A program made the translations under genes and the position numbers. From assembly GCA_028292625.1 (NCBI GenBank), contig JAQGLY010000008.1:1-64000 (forward strand): a stretch of 64,000 nt of DNA, written 5' to 3'. Positions 36,474 through 46,375 of the stretch are shown here, piece by piece. The number at the start of each line of letters is the position of its first letter. Position 1 is the stretch's first letter. The stretch is from Herbaspirillum sp. (lineage in GTDB: Bacteria; Pseudomonadota; Gammaproteobacteria; Burkholderiales; Burkholderiaceae_D). Under the pieces are notes generated by a model, which saw nothing but the letters and a program-made list of their open reading frames with translations, ran no database searches and was not told the origin of the DNA.

Positions 36474-37765
36474 GTTGCGATCCTTGTGGGATGGAAAGAA
36501 GTGCCGGCGACCGCCAGCAATCGGTCGATGCGCACCGTGGCCGGCGGGTGCGAATCGTAAAAGGCCGAGTGCAGAGGATCCGGCGTCAGCGTGGACGCGT
36601 TGTCCTCATACAGCTTGACCAGCGCCGACACCAGATCGGGCGCATTGGTATGGTGCACGGCGAACGCGTCGGCTTCGAATTCGTGCCTGCGCGAGGTCAG
36701 CGCAACCAGCGGCGACAGCAGGAAGGTAAAGATCGGCAGCGCCAGCATGAACAGAATCAGCGCCATCGCGTCGTTGCCGCCGAACGGCAGCGGCGTCACG
36801 CCCAGGCCGGTATAGAACCAGATGCGGCTCTTCAGGTAACCGAGCAGCGCCAGAAACGCCAGCGATATCGCAAACATCACGCAAATGCGCTTGACGATGT
36901 GCTTCAGCTTGAAGTGTCCCAGTTCATGCGCCAGCACCGCTTCGATTTCCTGCGGCGTCAGGCGCGCCAGCAGCGTATCGAAAAAGACGATGCGCTTGGC
37001 GCCGCCGAAACCGGAAAAATACGCATTGCCGTGGGCGCTGCGCTTGGAGCCGTCCATCACGAACAGTCCCTTGGATGCGAATCCGACGCGCCGCATCAGC
37101 GCTTCGATGCGACTGCGCAAGGTATCGTCGGCCAGCGGCGTGAATTTATTGAACAGCGGGGCGATGACGGTCGGATACAACACCAGCATCAGCAACTGGA
37201 AGCCGCTCCAGACCATCCACGCGTAGATCCACCACAGATTGCCGGCATCGTTCATCAGCGTCAGGATCACCCACAGCAGCGGCAACCCGATGACCGCGCC
37301 GAGCAAGGCGTTCTTGATCATGTCCATGAAAAACAGGCGGCGCGTCATCTTGTTGAAGCCGAAGCGCTGTTCCAGCACGAACTGGCGGTAATAATCGAAG
37401 GGCAGATCGATGAGGCCGGAAATCGCGCCAAAGGCGGTGATCAGCAGCAGTTCATAGATCATGCCGGGGGCGCCCTGCCATTTCAGCAGGGCGATCGACA
37501 GCGCCTGCAGGCCGCCCATGAAGGTGAATCCGATCAATACGGCGACGTGCACCAGCAGCGACAGCAGTGCGAATTTTGTTTTGGCGACGGTGTAATCGGC
37601 GGCTTTCTGGTGCGCCGCGGGCGGAATTTTCTCCGCGAACCGCGGCGGCACCTGGTCGCGATGCGCCAGCACATGGCGGATCTGACGTGATCCGAGCCAA
37701 AAGCGCACGCCCAGGCTGATAAACAGGAACGTCACAAACAAAACCGAAAACGTGAGTGAATACAT
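36470..37765 (-). CDS. M48-family (Ste24-like) integral membrane metalloprotease
   Basis: 431 residues with about six or seven membrane segments. The zinc motif HELGH is at residues 280-284, and the third-ligand region is RRHEFEADAFAVHH. It matches the bacterial CAAX-protease-like group that cleaves misfolded or small membrane proteins; its bacterial substrates are not established. It is first in the run with phhB and rsgA and divergent from orn. Confidence 0.92.
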   Translation of the reverse strand: MYSLTFSVLFVTFLFISLGVRFWLGSRQIRHVLAHRDQVPPRFAEKIPPAAHQKAADYTVAKTKFALLSLLVHVAVLIGFTFMGGLQALSIALLKWQGAPGMIYELLLITAFGAISGLIDLPFDYYRQFVLEQRFGFNKMTRRLFFMDMIKNALLGAVIGLPLLWVILTLMNDAGNLWWIYAWMVWSGFQLLMLVLYPTVIAPLFNKFTPLADDTLRSRIEALMRRVGFASKGLFVMDGSKRSAHGNAYFSGFGGAKRIVFFDTLLARLTPQEIEAVLAHELGHFKLKHIVKRICVMFAISLAFLALLGYLKSRIWFYTGLGVTPLPFGGNDAMALILFMLALPIFTFLLSPLVALTSRRHEFEADAFAVHHTNAPDLVSALVKLYEDNASTLTPDPLHSAFYDSHPPATVRIDRLLAVAGTSFHPTRIAT

Positions 37766-37811
37766 TGTTACCCTGTGAGAAAATGGCGGCTTCGATAATT
37801 AGGGAACAATT

Positions 37812-38411
37812 ATGTCACAAGCCACAGAAGCCGCTGCAGGTATGTCCGCTCAGACGCCCGCGTCCGTCAGGCCCAATGAATTCAATCTGGTCTGGGTCGA
37901 TATGGAAATGACCGGACTCAATCCCGATACCGACCGCATTATCGAAGTCGCCGTGGTAGTGACCGATTCCGAACTGAATATTCTGGCCGAGGGCCCGGTA
38001 TTCGCGATTCATCAGTCCGACGAGATCATGGACGGCATGGATGCGTGGAACAAGGGCACGCATGGACGCTCGGGACTGATCGAACGCGTCAAGAACTCCA
38101 CCGTGACCGAAGCCGACGCCGAAGCCGCGCTGATCGAATTTCTGAAAATATACGTGCCGGCCGGCAAGTCGCCGATGTCGGGCAACACCATCTGCCAGGA
38201 TCGCCGCTTCATGGCGCGCGGCATGCCGAAGCTGGAAGCGTTCTTTCATTACCGCAATCTGGATGTGTCGACGCTGAAAGAGCTGTGCAAGCGCTGGAAG
38301 CCGGAATTGGCCAGCGGTTTCAAGAAACATCAGAAACACACCGCGCTGGCCGATATTCTTGAGTCGGTGGAGGAGCTCAAGTATTACCGGGAGCATTTTA
38401 TTAAAGAGTGA
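37812..38411 (+). CDS. orn: Oligoribonuclease
   Basis: 199 residues. The DEDDh exonuclease motifs are visible: [30 protein letters not shown] and [13 protein letters not shown] C-terminal His/Asp. The N-terminus is about 20 residues longer than E. coli Orn and Ala/Ser-rich; ATGs at 37812 and 37842 are both possible. It degrades di- and short oligoribonucleotides, including pGpG from c-di-GMP turnover. Confidence 0.95.
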   Translation: MSQATEAAAGMSAQTPASVRPNEFNLVWVDMEMTGLNPDTDRIIEVAVVVTDSELNILAEGPVFAIHQSDEIMDGMDAWNKGTHGRSGLIERVKNSTVTEADAEAALIEFLKIYVPAGKSPMSGNTICQDRRFMARGMPKLEAFFHYRNLDVSTLKELCKRWKPELASGFKKHQKHTALADILESVEELKYYREHFIKE

Positions 38412-38444
38412 AGCTTGGGAGCGCTGGCACCGGAGCGCTTCCTC

Positions 38445-38548
38445 CCTTCGATACGGAGCTGCGCTCCTACTCAGGACGAACGGTTTTCTTTAAGCATTAG
38501 GAAAAACCGTTCGTCCTGAGTAGCCGAAGGCGTATCGAAGGATACGCC
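38445..38548. repeat. Long hairpin repeat of the TTCGTCCTGAG type
   Basis: A 21-bp perfect inverted repeat (38467-38487 with 38503-38523; core ACTCAGGACGAACGG) is surrounded by a second pair, CCTTCGATACG (38445-38455) and CGTATCGAAGG (38531-38541). A third small dyad GGCGTATC/GATACGCC is at 38530-38548. Repeats with this core are dispersed in many proteobacterial genomes. Here it lies between convergent orn and the SEC-C gene and may end both transcripts. Confidence 0.7.
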
Positions 38549-38560
38549 GCGGCTTAAACA

Positions 38561-39274
38561 TCACTCCTTCGCGTCCCCCGCAACGTCCTCCGCCGCCCCG
38601 CAGCACTTCTTATACTTCTTCCCGCTGCCGCAAGGACAATCGTCATTGCGCCCGATCTTGGGCCCGTCGTTCCTGACCTGCTCCACCGCCGACTTGCGAT
38701 GCGGCAGCCAGTAGCGGTAGACATGCGGAATCGCCGATTCCATCTCAACCGTCAGCTTATGGACTTTGAGCGGGCTGTCGACCAGCGCCAGTTCCTCTTC
38801 TTCCAGTTCATCGGAACCGAGCAGATAAATCGGCCGCAGCATATCCGCGATGTTCGAATGCCATATCGGGTCCCATTCCTTTTCGCGCAGGCTGATGCCT
38901 TCCCAGAATCCCCAGGCCCAGGCTTCGCCGTCGAGCAGCGCCTTGCCTTCCCATTCGCGTTCGCAAAACAGGGGTTCGTATTCTTTGGGCGCGACTTCCA
39001 GCGTGATCGCGATTTCATTCATGAAGCGCGCGATCAGGCCGGTGATGCGCTCGGCTTGCGCGGCGTTCTTGAAGCTCGGCGCGTCCTTGACGTCCGGGCC
39101 CCACACGCGGTGCAGCCATTCTTCCATCAGCACTTCGCGCGGGCCGATGGCCAGCGCGGTCAGATAGCCGTGCAGCGTATCCATCGTCATGCTGTCGTCG
39201 GCGCAATCGTCGGACAGCAGGAAGTCGTCCAGTTCGTCGAATTCTTCGTCGGAAAGGGGCTGGTCGAGTCGCAT
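38561..39274 (-). CDS. YecA/UPF0149-family protein with C-terminal SEC-C zinc motif
   Basis: 237 residues. The N-terminal YgfB-like helical domain begins [17 protein letters not shown]. The C-terminus carries [21 protein letters not shown], the SEC-C zinc-binding motif also found at the end of SecA. Relatives are thought to interact with SecA or the ribosome. Acidic overall. Divergent from srkA. Confidence 0.9.
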   Translation of the reverse strand: MRLDQPLSDEEFDELDDFLLSDDCADDSMTMDTLHGYLTALAIGPREVLMEEWLHRVWGPDVKDAPSFKNAAQAERITGLIARFMNEIAITLEVAPKEYEPLFCEREWEGKALLDGEAWAWGFWEGISLREKEWDPIWHSNIADMLRPIYLLGSDELEEEELALVDSPLKVHKLTVEMESAIPHVYRYWLPHRKSAVEQVRNDGPKIGRNDDCPCGSGKKYKKCCGAAEDVAGDAKE

Positions 39275-39408
39275 GATGTCGTTTCAAAATCTGTAGGGAC
39301 AGGCAGTGTAACTGGTTGCGCGGCGCTTGAGGAGACGGCGTCGCGCATCCGTTGCAAACGGACGCGTTTGCATTACTGCGCGCCGTTGCCGTCCGGTACA
39401 ATGCCACG

Positions 39409-40398
39409 ATGACCGAACCTACTTCCTTTGCCGAGTTGTCTCCCGATACCGTGCTCGATGCGCTCGACAGCATCGGTCATTACGGCGACGGCCGCCTGCT
39501 GGCCTTGAACAGTTATGAGAATCGGGTATATCAGGTCGGCATGGATCAGGGGCCGCCGCTGGTCGCCAAATTTTACCGGCCGTTGCGTTGGAGCGATGCG
39601 GCGATTCTGGAAGAGCATGCATTCGTCGCGGATTTGAACGAGCGCGAAATTCCGGTGGTCGGCGCATTGGCCGATGCCGGCGGCGCCACGTTGCATATCT
39701 TCAACGGCTACCGCTTTTCGGTGTTTCCGCGGCACGGAGGCCGCGCGCCGGAATTGGACGCGCCGGGTACGCTGGAACGGCTGGGCCGTTTCATCGGCCG
39801 CATTCACTCCGTCGGCGCGCTGCAGCCGTTTGTCGAGCGGCCCGCGCTGGACGTGCAGACTTTCGGCGAACAACCGCGCGATTATTTGCTGCAACACGAT
39901 TTCATTCCGGACGATTTGCGCACTTCCTATGTGGGCACCGTGAATCAGGCGATCGACGGCGTGCGGCGCTGTTTCGAGCGCGCCGGCGACAGCGCGGCGC
40001 CGCTGCGGCTGCACGGCGACTGCCATTGCGGCAATGTGCTGTGGACCGACGCCGGTCCGCATTTCGTGGATTTCGATGATAGCCGCAACGGCCCGGCGAT
40101 TCAGGATCTATGGATGCTGCTGTCGGGTGAGCGCGGCGCGATGGCGCATCAGTTGAGCGATTTGCTGGCCGGATATGAGGATTTTTTCGAATTCGATCCG
40201 CGTCAATTGCATTTGATCGAGGCGCTGCGGACTTTGCGGCTGATTCACTACGCGGCATGGCTGGCGCGGCGCTGGGACGATCCGGCATTCGTGGTTGCGT
40301 TTCCCTGGTTTAATACCCAGCGCTACTGGCAGGACCGGATTCTGGAGTTGCGCGAACAGATCCCGCTGATGGACGAGCCGCCGCTGTGGCCGGCGTAG
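39409..40398 (+). CDS. srkA: Stress-response Ser/Thr protein kinase SrkA (YihE)
   Basis: 329 residues from ATG 39409 (MTEPTSFAELSPDT), the normal family start. It has the aminoglycoside-phosphotransferase-like kinase fold: catalytic loop LHGDCHCGNVLW and metal-binding DFDDSRNGP. SrkA counters Cpx-linked and reactive-oxygen death pathways in E. coli. A strong terminator follows. Confidence 0.94.
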   Translation: MTEPTSFAELSPDTVLDALDSIGHYGDGRLLALNSYENRVYQVGMDQGPPLVAKFYRPLRWSDAAILEEHAFVADLNEREIPVVGALADAGGATLHIFNGYRFSVFPRHGGRAPELDAPGTLERLGRFIGRIHSVGALQPFVERPALDVQTFGEQPRDYLLQHDFIPDDLRTSYVGTVNQAIDGVRRCFERAGDSAAPLRLHGDCHCGNVLWTDAGPHFVDFDDSRNGPAIQDLWMLLSGERGAMAHQLSDLLAGYEDFFEFDPRQLHLIEALRTLRLIHYAAWLARRWDDPAFVVAFPWFNTQRYWQDRILELREQIPLMDEPPLWPA

Positions 40399-40414
40399 CG
40401 GGCCCTTAAAAGCA

Positions 40415-40439
40415 GAAAAACCGCCGAAGCGGTTTTTCT
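40415..40439. terminator. Intrinsic terminator after srkA
   Basis: AGAAAAACCGC (40415-40425) and GCGGTTTTTCT (40429-40439) form an 11-bp stem around CGAA, with the T run in the 3' arm. The symmetric A run lets it act for the converging gene at 40468-40746 as well. Coordinates may be off by one base. Confidence 0.8.
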
Positions 40440-40467
40440 CGAACCAAGGTGCAACGGTCCGATTGTC

Positions 40468-40746
40468 CTATTTGTTTTGGTTAGGACGATTTGTGCCCTG
40501 ATTCTGATTCTGGTTCTGTTGATCGGCATTGGTTTTGCTGGAGCCTGGCGCATTGCCTTGCTGTTGATCGCGATTGCCGCCGGTTTGATTTTGTTTGCCC
40601 GATTCCATTTGCTGCTGTGAAGAACCTTGGCGATTGCCTTGCTGATTAGGGTTTTGGCCGCCTTGCTGGGTCTGATTAGGGTTTTGCTGGCCGCCTTGTT
40701 GGGCTTGGTTCGGATTGTTTTCTTGATCCTGATTCTGCTTGTTCAT
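40468..40746 (-). CDS. Asn/Gln-rich disordered small protein
   Basis: 92 residues: 29 Gln and 20 Asn (53%), and no Phe, Trp, Tyr, Leu, Ile, Val, Cys or His at all. A unit like NPNQTQQGGQ repeats about three times in residues 11-40. It has no signal peptide or membrane segment. AAAGGAA lies just before the ATG, a good ribosome-binding site, so expression is likely. The coding sequence is A+T-richer than its neighbours. Composition resembles prion-like or desiccation-type hydrophilic proteins; function unknown. Confidence 0.65.
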   Translation of the reverse strand: MNKQNQDQENNPNQAQQGGQQNPNQTQQGGQNPNQQGNRQGSSQQQMESGKQNQTGGNRDQQQGNAPGSSKTNADQQNQNQNQGTNRPNQNK

Positions 40747-40757
40747 GATAATTTCCT

Positions 40758-40871
40758 TTACGTAATGTAGAAGTCAATTTTCCTCGCAAGAGGCCGAGCA
40801 CGCCGACGCCGTTGTCTGACTTTGGCAGCGGTGAGGAATGAATGGTAGGTTGCCGCGCCAAAGACAGCCAT
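40758..40871 (-). CDS. Possible 37-codon small basic protein upstream of the Asn/Gln-rich gene
   Basis: ATG at 40869-40871 is preceded by GGAGG (40879-40883) at a good spacing. The product begins MAVFGAATYHSFLTAAKVRQ and has a run RRRRARPLARK. It stops 11 nt before the Asn/Gln-rich gene, so it could be a leader or partner in one transcript. No family is recognised; a chance reading frame remains possible. Confidence 0.3.
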   Translation of the reverse strand: MAVFGAATYHSFLTAAKVRQRRRRARPLARKIDFYIT

Positions 40872-40999
40872 ACGATATCCTCCGATATGGCCGTAGGAAT
40901 TGCTTGTCAGCCCTGTCAGCCTTACACCTACGTCCGTATTTGCAAACGCCGCATATTTACACCACATTCATAAATAATCGGGGATCGTTTTGCGGCTAT

Positions 41000-43538
41000 T
41001 TAGCCGGCTTTGGCGGCAAGTAGCGGATGAACCCCGGCAATCAGGTCAGCGATCTTGTCTGTCGGCGCGGAGGTCTTCAGTTCCTGTTCGATTTCGGACA
41101 GGCGTGCGGCGATATCCGTCCACCGGCAAACCAGCGCCGCGCCGCGTATGCGGTGGGCGATGCGCGCTGCAGCTGCGCGGTCGGACTGCCTGACGGCAAA
41201 GGTCAAATCCGCCAGATCGTCGCGTGTGGTTTGAATGAACACCGCGTTCGGATCCGTATTGTCGGCGTGGTTGGCGCCGCTGTTCTTGACGCCCGCCAAG
41301 GTCTGCATGATTCCGGCAGTGCTTTTGCCGGGGCCGCACCAGGCATTGAGCAGTTTTTCCAGCGCCGCCAGTCTGAGCGGTTTGCGCAAAGTGCCGTCCA
41401 TTCCGCTATTGAGGCAAGCGTCCAGATGCTCTTGATCGACCGCAGCTGAAATGGCGATGATCGGTAAATGGCTGTGGCCGGCTTCGCGGGCGCGCTGTGC
41501 GCGGCTACCGCGTAGCCGTCGATATCGGGCAGATAGCAATCCAGCAGCATCAGCGAAAACCCGCGCCGCGCGGTTTGCGCCAATGCGCTGCGGCCGTCGT
41601 TGACGATGGTGAAGCGATAACCCAGTTCGGTCAGTTGCTGGCGCAGGACCATCCGGTTGCCGGGATGATCTTCGACTGCCAGGATGTGCGGAATGTGCGG
41701 CGGCGGGTGAGATTGGCCGGGGCTGGCCGGCGCATCGCCGGCATCTCTTCGGCGCCGGATGCGCCGCCATCTTCTTTGGCATGGCTGTCCGCCGGCGCAT
41801 GCGGATTGTTCGGCGGCACCGGGATTTCCTGTCCCTCGTCTTCCTCCATCGGTCCGTACTGCGCCGGCGTCAGCTCGACCGGGATTCTGCAGGTCACGCG
41901 GGTGCCCACGTCCGCGGCGCTGCTGAACTGGATGCTGCCGCCCATCAGTTCGCACAATTCGCGGCAGATCGTCAATCCAAGGCCGGTGCCGCCGAAACGC
42001 CGAGTGCTGGTCTGATGCGCCTGCCGGTAAGGGCGGAACAGGTCTTTTTGCCGCTCCGGCGGCACGCCTATGCCGGTGTCGCTGACCACCAGCAACAGCG
42101 TCGCGGAGAGCGCCTGCTGCTCCGGCAGTTCCGCCCGGCCCGATTCCGCGCCGCCCTCCAGCGAAATGAGGACCTGGACCAGTCCGCGCTCGGTGAATTT
42201 CACGGCATTCGACGTGAGATTGATCAGGATTTGCCTGACGCGCGCAGGATCCAGCAGCAGATCGGTGGCTGGCGGCAGATCGCATTGCAATACGATATCC
42301 AGGTTTTTCTTGCGCGCGGACGATTCGGCGATGTCGATCACGCCGCGCGCCAGTTGCCGCATGTCGGTCGGCACTTTGGTCAACGTCAGGCGGCGCGCTT
42401 CCAGTTTGGACAGATCCAGCACGTCGTCGAGCAATTCAAGCAGGGCTTCCGACGCGGTGGTCGCCAGGTCGCTGAGCTGGCGCTGCTGTTGCGTCAGCTT
42501 GCTGCGCCCCAGCAGTTCGATGGAGGACAGGATGGCGTTCATCGGCGTGCGGATTTCGTGGCTCATGACGGCCAGAAAACGCGCCTTGTCCTGCTCGCTC
42601 TTTTCGGCGGCGCGCCGGGCGTGCCGCGCGTGAAACGCCGCGAGCAGCAACAGCAGCAGCGTACCGGCGACCAGCGTGGCTTCGAACCAGCGGTAACGGA
42701 GGATCTGCGCCCAGGTCGGCGCGCCGTAGATATCGCGCGTCATCCAGCGCTCGACCATGGCGTCGGTTTGCCTGGCGGTCAATGAGGCCAGCGATTTCCG
42801 AATGATTTCCGCCAGTTCCGGCAAGCGCGTGGTCGTACCCATCGACAGGATGGCGGGAACGTCGGCGATGGTGCCCGCCACATGCAGACGGTTGCGGTAT
42901 TTCCCGTACAGGATCGGCAGCAGAACCGAATCCACGCCGATGGCGGCGTCGGCCTCGTCGGCAGCCACCGCCGCCAGCGCCTCGTCGGGGGTGGCGACGA
43001 CCAGCGTGCGGATGTCCGGATATTGGTCGCGGAATATCTGTTCGTAGATGCCGTCGCTCTTGAACGCAACGGTCTTGCCGCTTAAATTGCGGGCCTCGAA
43101 AATGGTTTCGCCGTACGCACGGGTGACGATCAGTGTGCCGCCGACGAAATAGGGCGCGCTGACGATCAGCTGGTCGCGGATCCGGGGGGAGGTAAACCGG
43201 GGCGAGATGGCCGGCAGCACATCGATTTGCCCGGCCTTGAGCGCTTCGACCAGTTGATTCTGCGGCACCGGCACCACCACGAAGCGCAGGCCGCTGGCCT
43301 GTGCGATGGCGTTCAGGTAATCGGCGGTCAGCCCCTTGTAGGCGCCGTTTTCGATATATTCCAGCGGCCGCAGATTGGGGTCTACCGCGATATGGATGAT
43401 CGGATGCTCGGCGATCCATGCCTTTTCCTGCTCCGTATACGGCGACGGTTGCTGCGCGGGAGAACTTTGCGGCCATAGTTCCGGCAGCAACGCCAGCATC
43501 AGCAGCAGCGGCTGCAGCACTCTGCGCAGCCGCTGCAT
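41000..43538 (-). pseudogene. BvgS-like hybrid sensor kinase, broken by two frameshifts
   Basis: The intact 5' part (41631-43538, 635 codons) has a signal peptide, one periplasmic SBP-3 (Venus-flytrap) domain at about residues 45-265, a membrane segment near 285-303, HisKA with MSHEIRTPMNA and an HATPase domain (DTGIGVPP, GGTGLGLTIC). The receiver (ILAVEDHPGNRMVL, LLLDCYLPD) continues in the next frame, and its end (LPIIAISA, LRKPL) plus an HPt domain (ARIAHRIRGAAL) lie in a third frame down to 41000. One shift falls in the linker at about 41700-41870, the other near 41480-41520. The kinase alone may still be made. Sequencing error must be excluded. Confidence 0.8.
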
Positions 43539-44251
43539 TACAGATTGTCCAGTTGGTAACGGATCTGGAAAAACTCGGCATCGCTGCGGATGCCGAGCTT
43601 GCGATAGCCGGCCTGTTTCTGGGTGCTGATGGTTTTGTTGCTGCGCGAGAACTTCTCCGCGATCTGCGCCACCGACATGCCGCTCAGATAGCAGCGCAGC
43701 ACTTCGCGCTCGCGCGGCGTCAATTCGCTGTTGCCTTTCAGGATGGTGGCGTCGTCGGCCGCGCCGCCCGCCTCGGTATGCGCGCGGGTCGCCGGCCGCT
43801 CGTTTTGCAGCGCCTTATAGCTCAGTTCGGCCGCGATGTCCGGCGGCAGGTAGGTGTCGCCTCTGGCGACCGCGCGAATCGCGGTAATCAGTTCGTCCAG
43901 ATCCTGCCCCTTGCCGACGAAGCCGCTGGCGCCGGCCTGCATCGCCAGCGTCACCGTCGCCTGATTGTCGTGCGCGGAGGTGATCACGATCTTGGATTTG
44001 GGAAAACGGATTCTGAGCAGGCGAATCAAATTGTGACCGTCGATATCGTTATGGCCCAGCGCGTAATCGATCAGCAGCAGATCCGCAGGCGCGCGCTGCA
44101 ATGCATCGATCAGTTCCTGGCTGCTGCTGAACATGCCGACGATGTCGATATCGGTTTCCTGGGCCAGCCGCGCGGCCAGGCCATGCCGTATCGCCGCATG
44201 GTCGTCGAGCAGTGCGATACGCAGACGCTGAAGGAGGGATCGATGCATCAT
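43538..44251 (-). CDS. NarL/LuxR-type response regulator, BvgA-like
   Basis: 237 residues. The receiver has the acidic pair in ALLDDH, the phospho-acceptor Asp in LLLIDYALG and Lys in GFVGKGQ. The C-terminal helix-turn-helix is LTPREREVLRCYLSG...KTISTQKQAGYRKLGI, close to BvgA/EvgA. The stop TAA shares its A with the ATG of the kinase gene (TAATG), so the pair is translationally coupled. Its likely partner kinase is frameshifted, so its input may be partly lost. Confidence 0.9.
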   Translation of the reverse strand: MMHRSLLQRLRIALLDDHAAIRHGLAARLAQETDIDIVGMFSSSQELIDALQRAPADLLLIDYALGHNDIDGHNLIRLLRIRFPKSKIVITSAHDNQATVTLAMQAGASGFVGKGQDLDELITAIRAVARGDTYLPPDIAAELSYKALQNERPATRAHTEAGGAADDATILKGNSELTPREREVLRCYLSGMSVAQIAEKFSRSNKTISTQKQAGYRKLGIRSDAEFFQIRYQLDNL

Positions 44252-44279
44252 ATTTCTCCTTTATGGCGGCAATCGGGCG

Positions 44280-46058
44280 TCAATATCCCAGCGTCATGCC
44301 GTCCGGATTGCGGCTGTCCGAATAGCCGTAAAACCCTTCCGGCGCCAGCTGGATGGTTTGCGTGCGGCCCATGGTCGGTTGCAGTGAAACGGTATGCCCT
44401 TTTTGCTCCAGCAGCCGCAGCGTGTCCGGACTCAGGCCTCTTTCCACGCGCAGGCTGTCAGGCACCCATTGATGATGGATCCGCGGCGCGATCGAGGCTT
44501 CAGCCACGTTCATGTCGTGATCGATCACGTTCAGGATGGTTTGCAGCACGGTGGTCATGATACGGCTGCCGCCCGGACTGCCTGTCACCAGGAACGGTTT
44601 GCCGTCTTTCAACACGATGGTCGGCGCCATCGAACTGAGCGGGCGTTTCCCTGCCGCAACCGCGTTGGCGTCGCCGCCGGTCAGGCCGAACGAATTGGCG
44701 ACGCCCGGCTTAATCGAAAAATCGTCCATCTCGTTGTTGAGCAGGATGCCGGTGCCGTCGGCCACGATGCCGCTGCCGAAATTCAAATTCAGCGTGTAGG
44801 TGACGGCGACCACATTGCCGGCCTGGTCTGCAATCGAGAAATGCGTGGTCTGATCGCTTTCGTACGGCTGCGGCCGGCCAGCCCTGATTTCTTTCGACGG
44901 CGTCGCACGATCCGGCGAGATGCGCGCGGCGAGCTCATCGGCATAGGCGCGCGATAACAGGCCCTGGATCGGCACCTTGATGAAGTCGGTGTCGCCCAGA
45001 TGTTCGGCGCGGTCGGCATACGCCAGCTTCATCGCTTCAGCCATCAAATGGATGGTTTGCGCGCTGTTGGCGCCGTATTCGCGCAGGGGATAATGTTGCA
45101 GGATATTCAGCATTTCGATAATGGTGATCCCGCCCGAACTGGGCGGCGGCATCGATATCACCCGATAGCCGCGATAGTCGCCGCCCACCGGGGTGCGTTC
45201 GACCGTACGATAGTTTCTCAGATCGTCGGCGCCGATCGCGCCGCCGTGGCGCGCCATTTCGGCCACGATTTTGCGCGCGATCGGTCCTTCGTAAAAGGCG
45301 GCGGGGCCGTCGCGCGCGATCAGCTTCAGCGATGCCGCCAGATCCTTCTGCACCAGTTTTTCGCCGGCCTGCAGCGGACGCCCATCCTTAAAGAAAATGG
45401 CGCGGCTGGCGGGCCATCGTCCCAGATGTTCGCGATCTGCGGCCAGCGTTTCTGCCAGCGTCGGGCTGACGGTGAAGCCCTCGCCGGCCAGTCTGGCGGC
45501 CGGCGCGATCACGTCGGTCAGGCGCAGGGTGCCGTATTTGTCCAACGCATGCGCCAGGCCCGCCACCGTTCCCGGCACGCCGACGGCCAGGTGGGTATAG
45601 ATCGAGCGGCCCACCACGGGATTGCCCTGCGGATCCAGAAACATGTCGCGGCTGGCCCGCGCCGGCGCCATTTCGCGGAAATCGAGCGCGGTGTCCTTAC
45701 CGGTTTTGGCGTCGTGGATCATCATGAAGCCGCCGCCGCCGAGGTTGCCGGCATTCGGCAGCGCCACGGCCAATGCAAAACCGACGGCCACCGCGGCGTC
45801 AACCGCATTGCCGCCGCGCTTGAGAATATCGACGCCGATGCGGGTCGCCAGCTGCTGTTCGGTCGCGACCATGCCGTGTTGGGCGAATACCGGAGAAATG
45901 ATGTGATCGCCGATGTCGTAGCGAACCGCCGGGGTGGACGTGGCAACCGGGCTTTCCGCATGCAGCGGAGCAAGCGGGCCCAGGCTGAGAACCAGAGCGG
46001 CGGCAGCCAGGCAAGCGGTGGACCAGGGTTTTTTGCAAAGCGCGCGGGGAATACGCAT
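44280..46058 (-). CDS. ggt: Gamma-glutamyltranspeptidase
   Basis: 592 residues with signal peptide (cleavage near PLHAES). The self-processing threonine is T405 in DQTTHFSIAD, and the oxyanion/substrate region PLSSMAPTIV and GSPGGSRI follows. The enzyme hydrolyses or transfers the gamma-glutamyl group of glutathione in the periplasm. The start follows a GGAGA ribosome-binding site. It is 28 nt upstream of the response regulator gene, on the same strand, and could be in one transcript with it. Confidence 0.95.
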   Translation of the reverse strand: MRIPRALCKKPWSTACLAAAALVLSLGPLAPLHAESPVATSTPAVRYDIGDHIISPVFAQHGMVATEQQLATRIGVDILKRGGNAVDAAVAVGFALAVALPNAGNLGGGGFMMIHDAKTGKDTALDFREMAPARASRDMFLDPQGNPVVGRSIYTHLAVGVPGTVAGLAHALDKYGTLRLTDVIAPAARLAGEGFTVSPTLAETLAADREHLGRWPASRAIFFKDGRPLQAGEKLVQKDLAASLKLIARDGPAAFYEGPIARKIVAEMARHGGAIGADDLRNYRTVERTPVGGDYRGYRVISMPPPSSGGITIIEMLNILQHYPLREYGANSAQTIHLMAEAMKLAYADRAEHLGDTDFIKVPIQGLLSRAYADELAARISPDRATPSKEIRAGRPQPYESDQTTHFSIADQAGNVVAVTYTLNLNFGSGIVADGTGILLNNEMDDFSIKPGVANSFGLTGGDANAVAAGKRPLSSMAPTIVLKDGKPFLVTGSPGGSRIMTTVLQTILNVIDHDMNVAEASIAPRIHHQWVPDSLRVERGLSPDTLRLLEQKGHTVSLQPTMGRTQTIQLAPEGFYGYSDSRNPDGMTLGY

Positions 46059-46375
46059 CGGCGGTCTCCTGTGATGGCGTCATGACGGTATGGCGATTGC
46101 CGATGATTGTAACTGCGCTGTTTTTAATATTGTGGATTTTGGATAGTCCTTGCGTTTTGTTTATTTATTTTTTCGGTTCAAAAAACCCGGAGGCGGCGTT
46201 GGGTCTGCTTGAAATAGTATTTTCATATCCAATGAAAATATTTAATGTAAATACCCAATAAGGATTCCTCATACCACCTACACATTTTTGAGCCACCGTC
46301 CTACAGCGCAGCTTAATTTCGATCGCGAATAATGAGATGATCAAAGATGGTAGAGATCGTCAACGGGAGGGCGCC
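46059..46375. promoter_or_regulatory. A+T-rich divergent ggt/ku intergenic region
   Basis: 317 nt with no supported gene. A perfect inverted repeat TATTTTCAT (46218-46226), ATCCA, ATGAAAATA (46232-46240) lies about 135 nt upstream of ku and is a candidate operator. Long T and A runs around 46120-46180 suit promoters. Confidence 0.4.

Noticed and set aside
40600..40740. Repetitive stretch in the Asn/Gln-rich gene as a CRISPR or tandem DNA repeat
   Set aside because: The repeat is short, imperfect and in codon register, so it reflects the protein repeat; there are no spacers.
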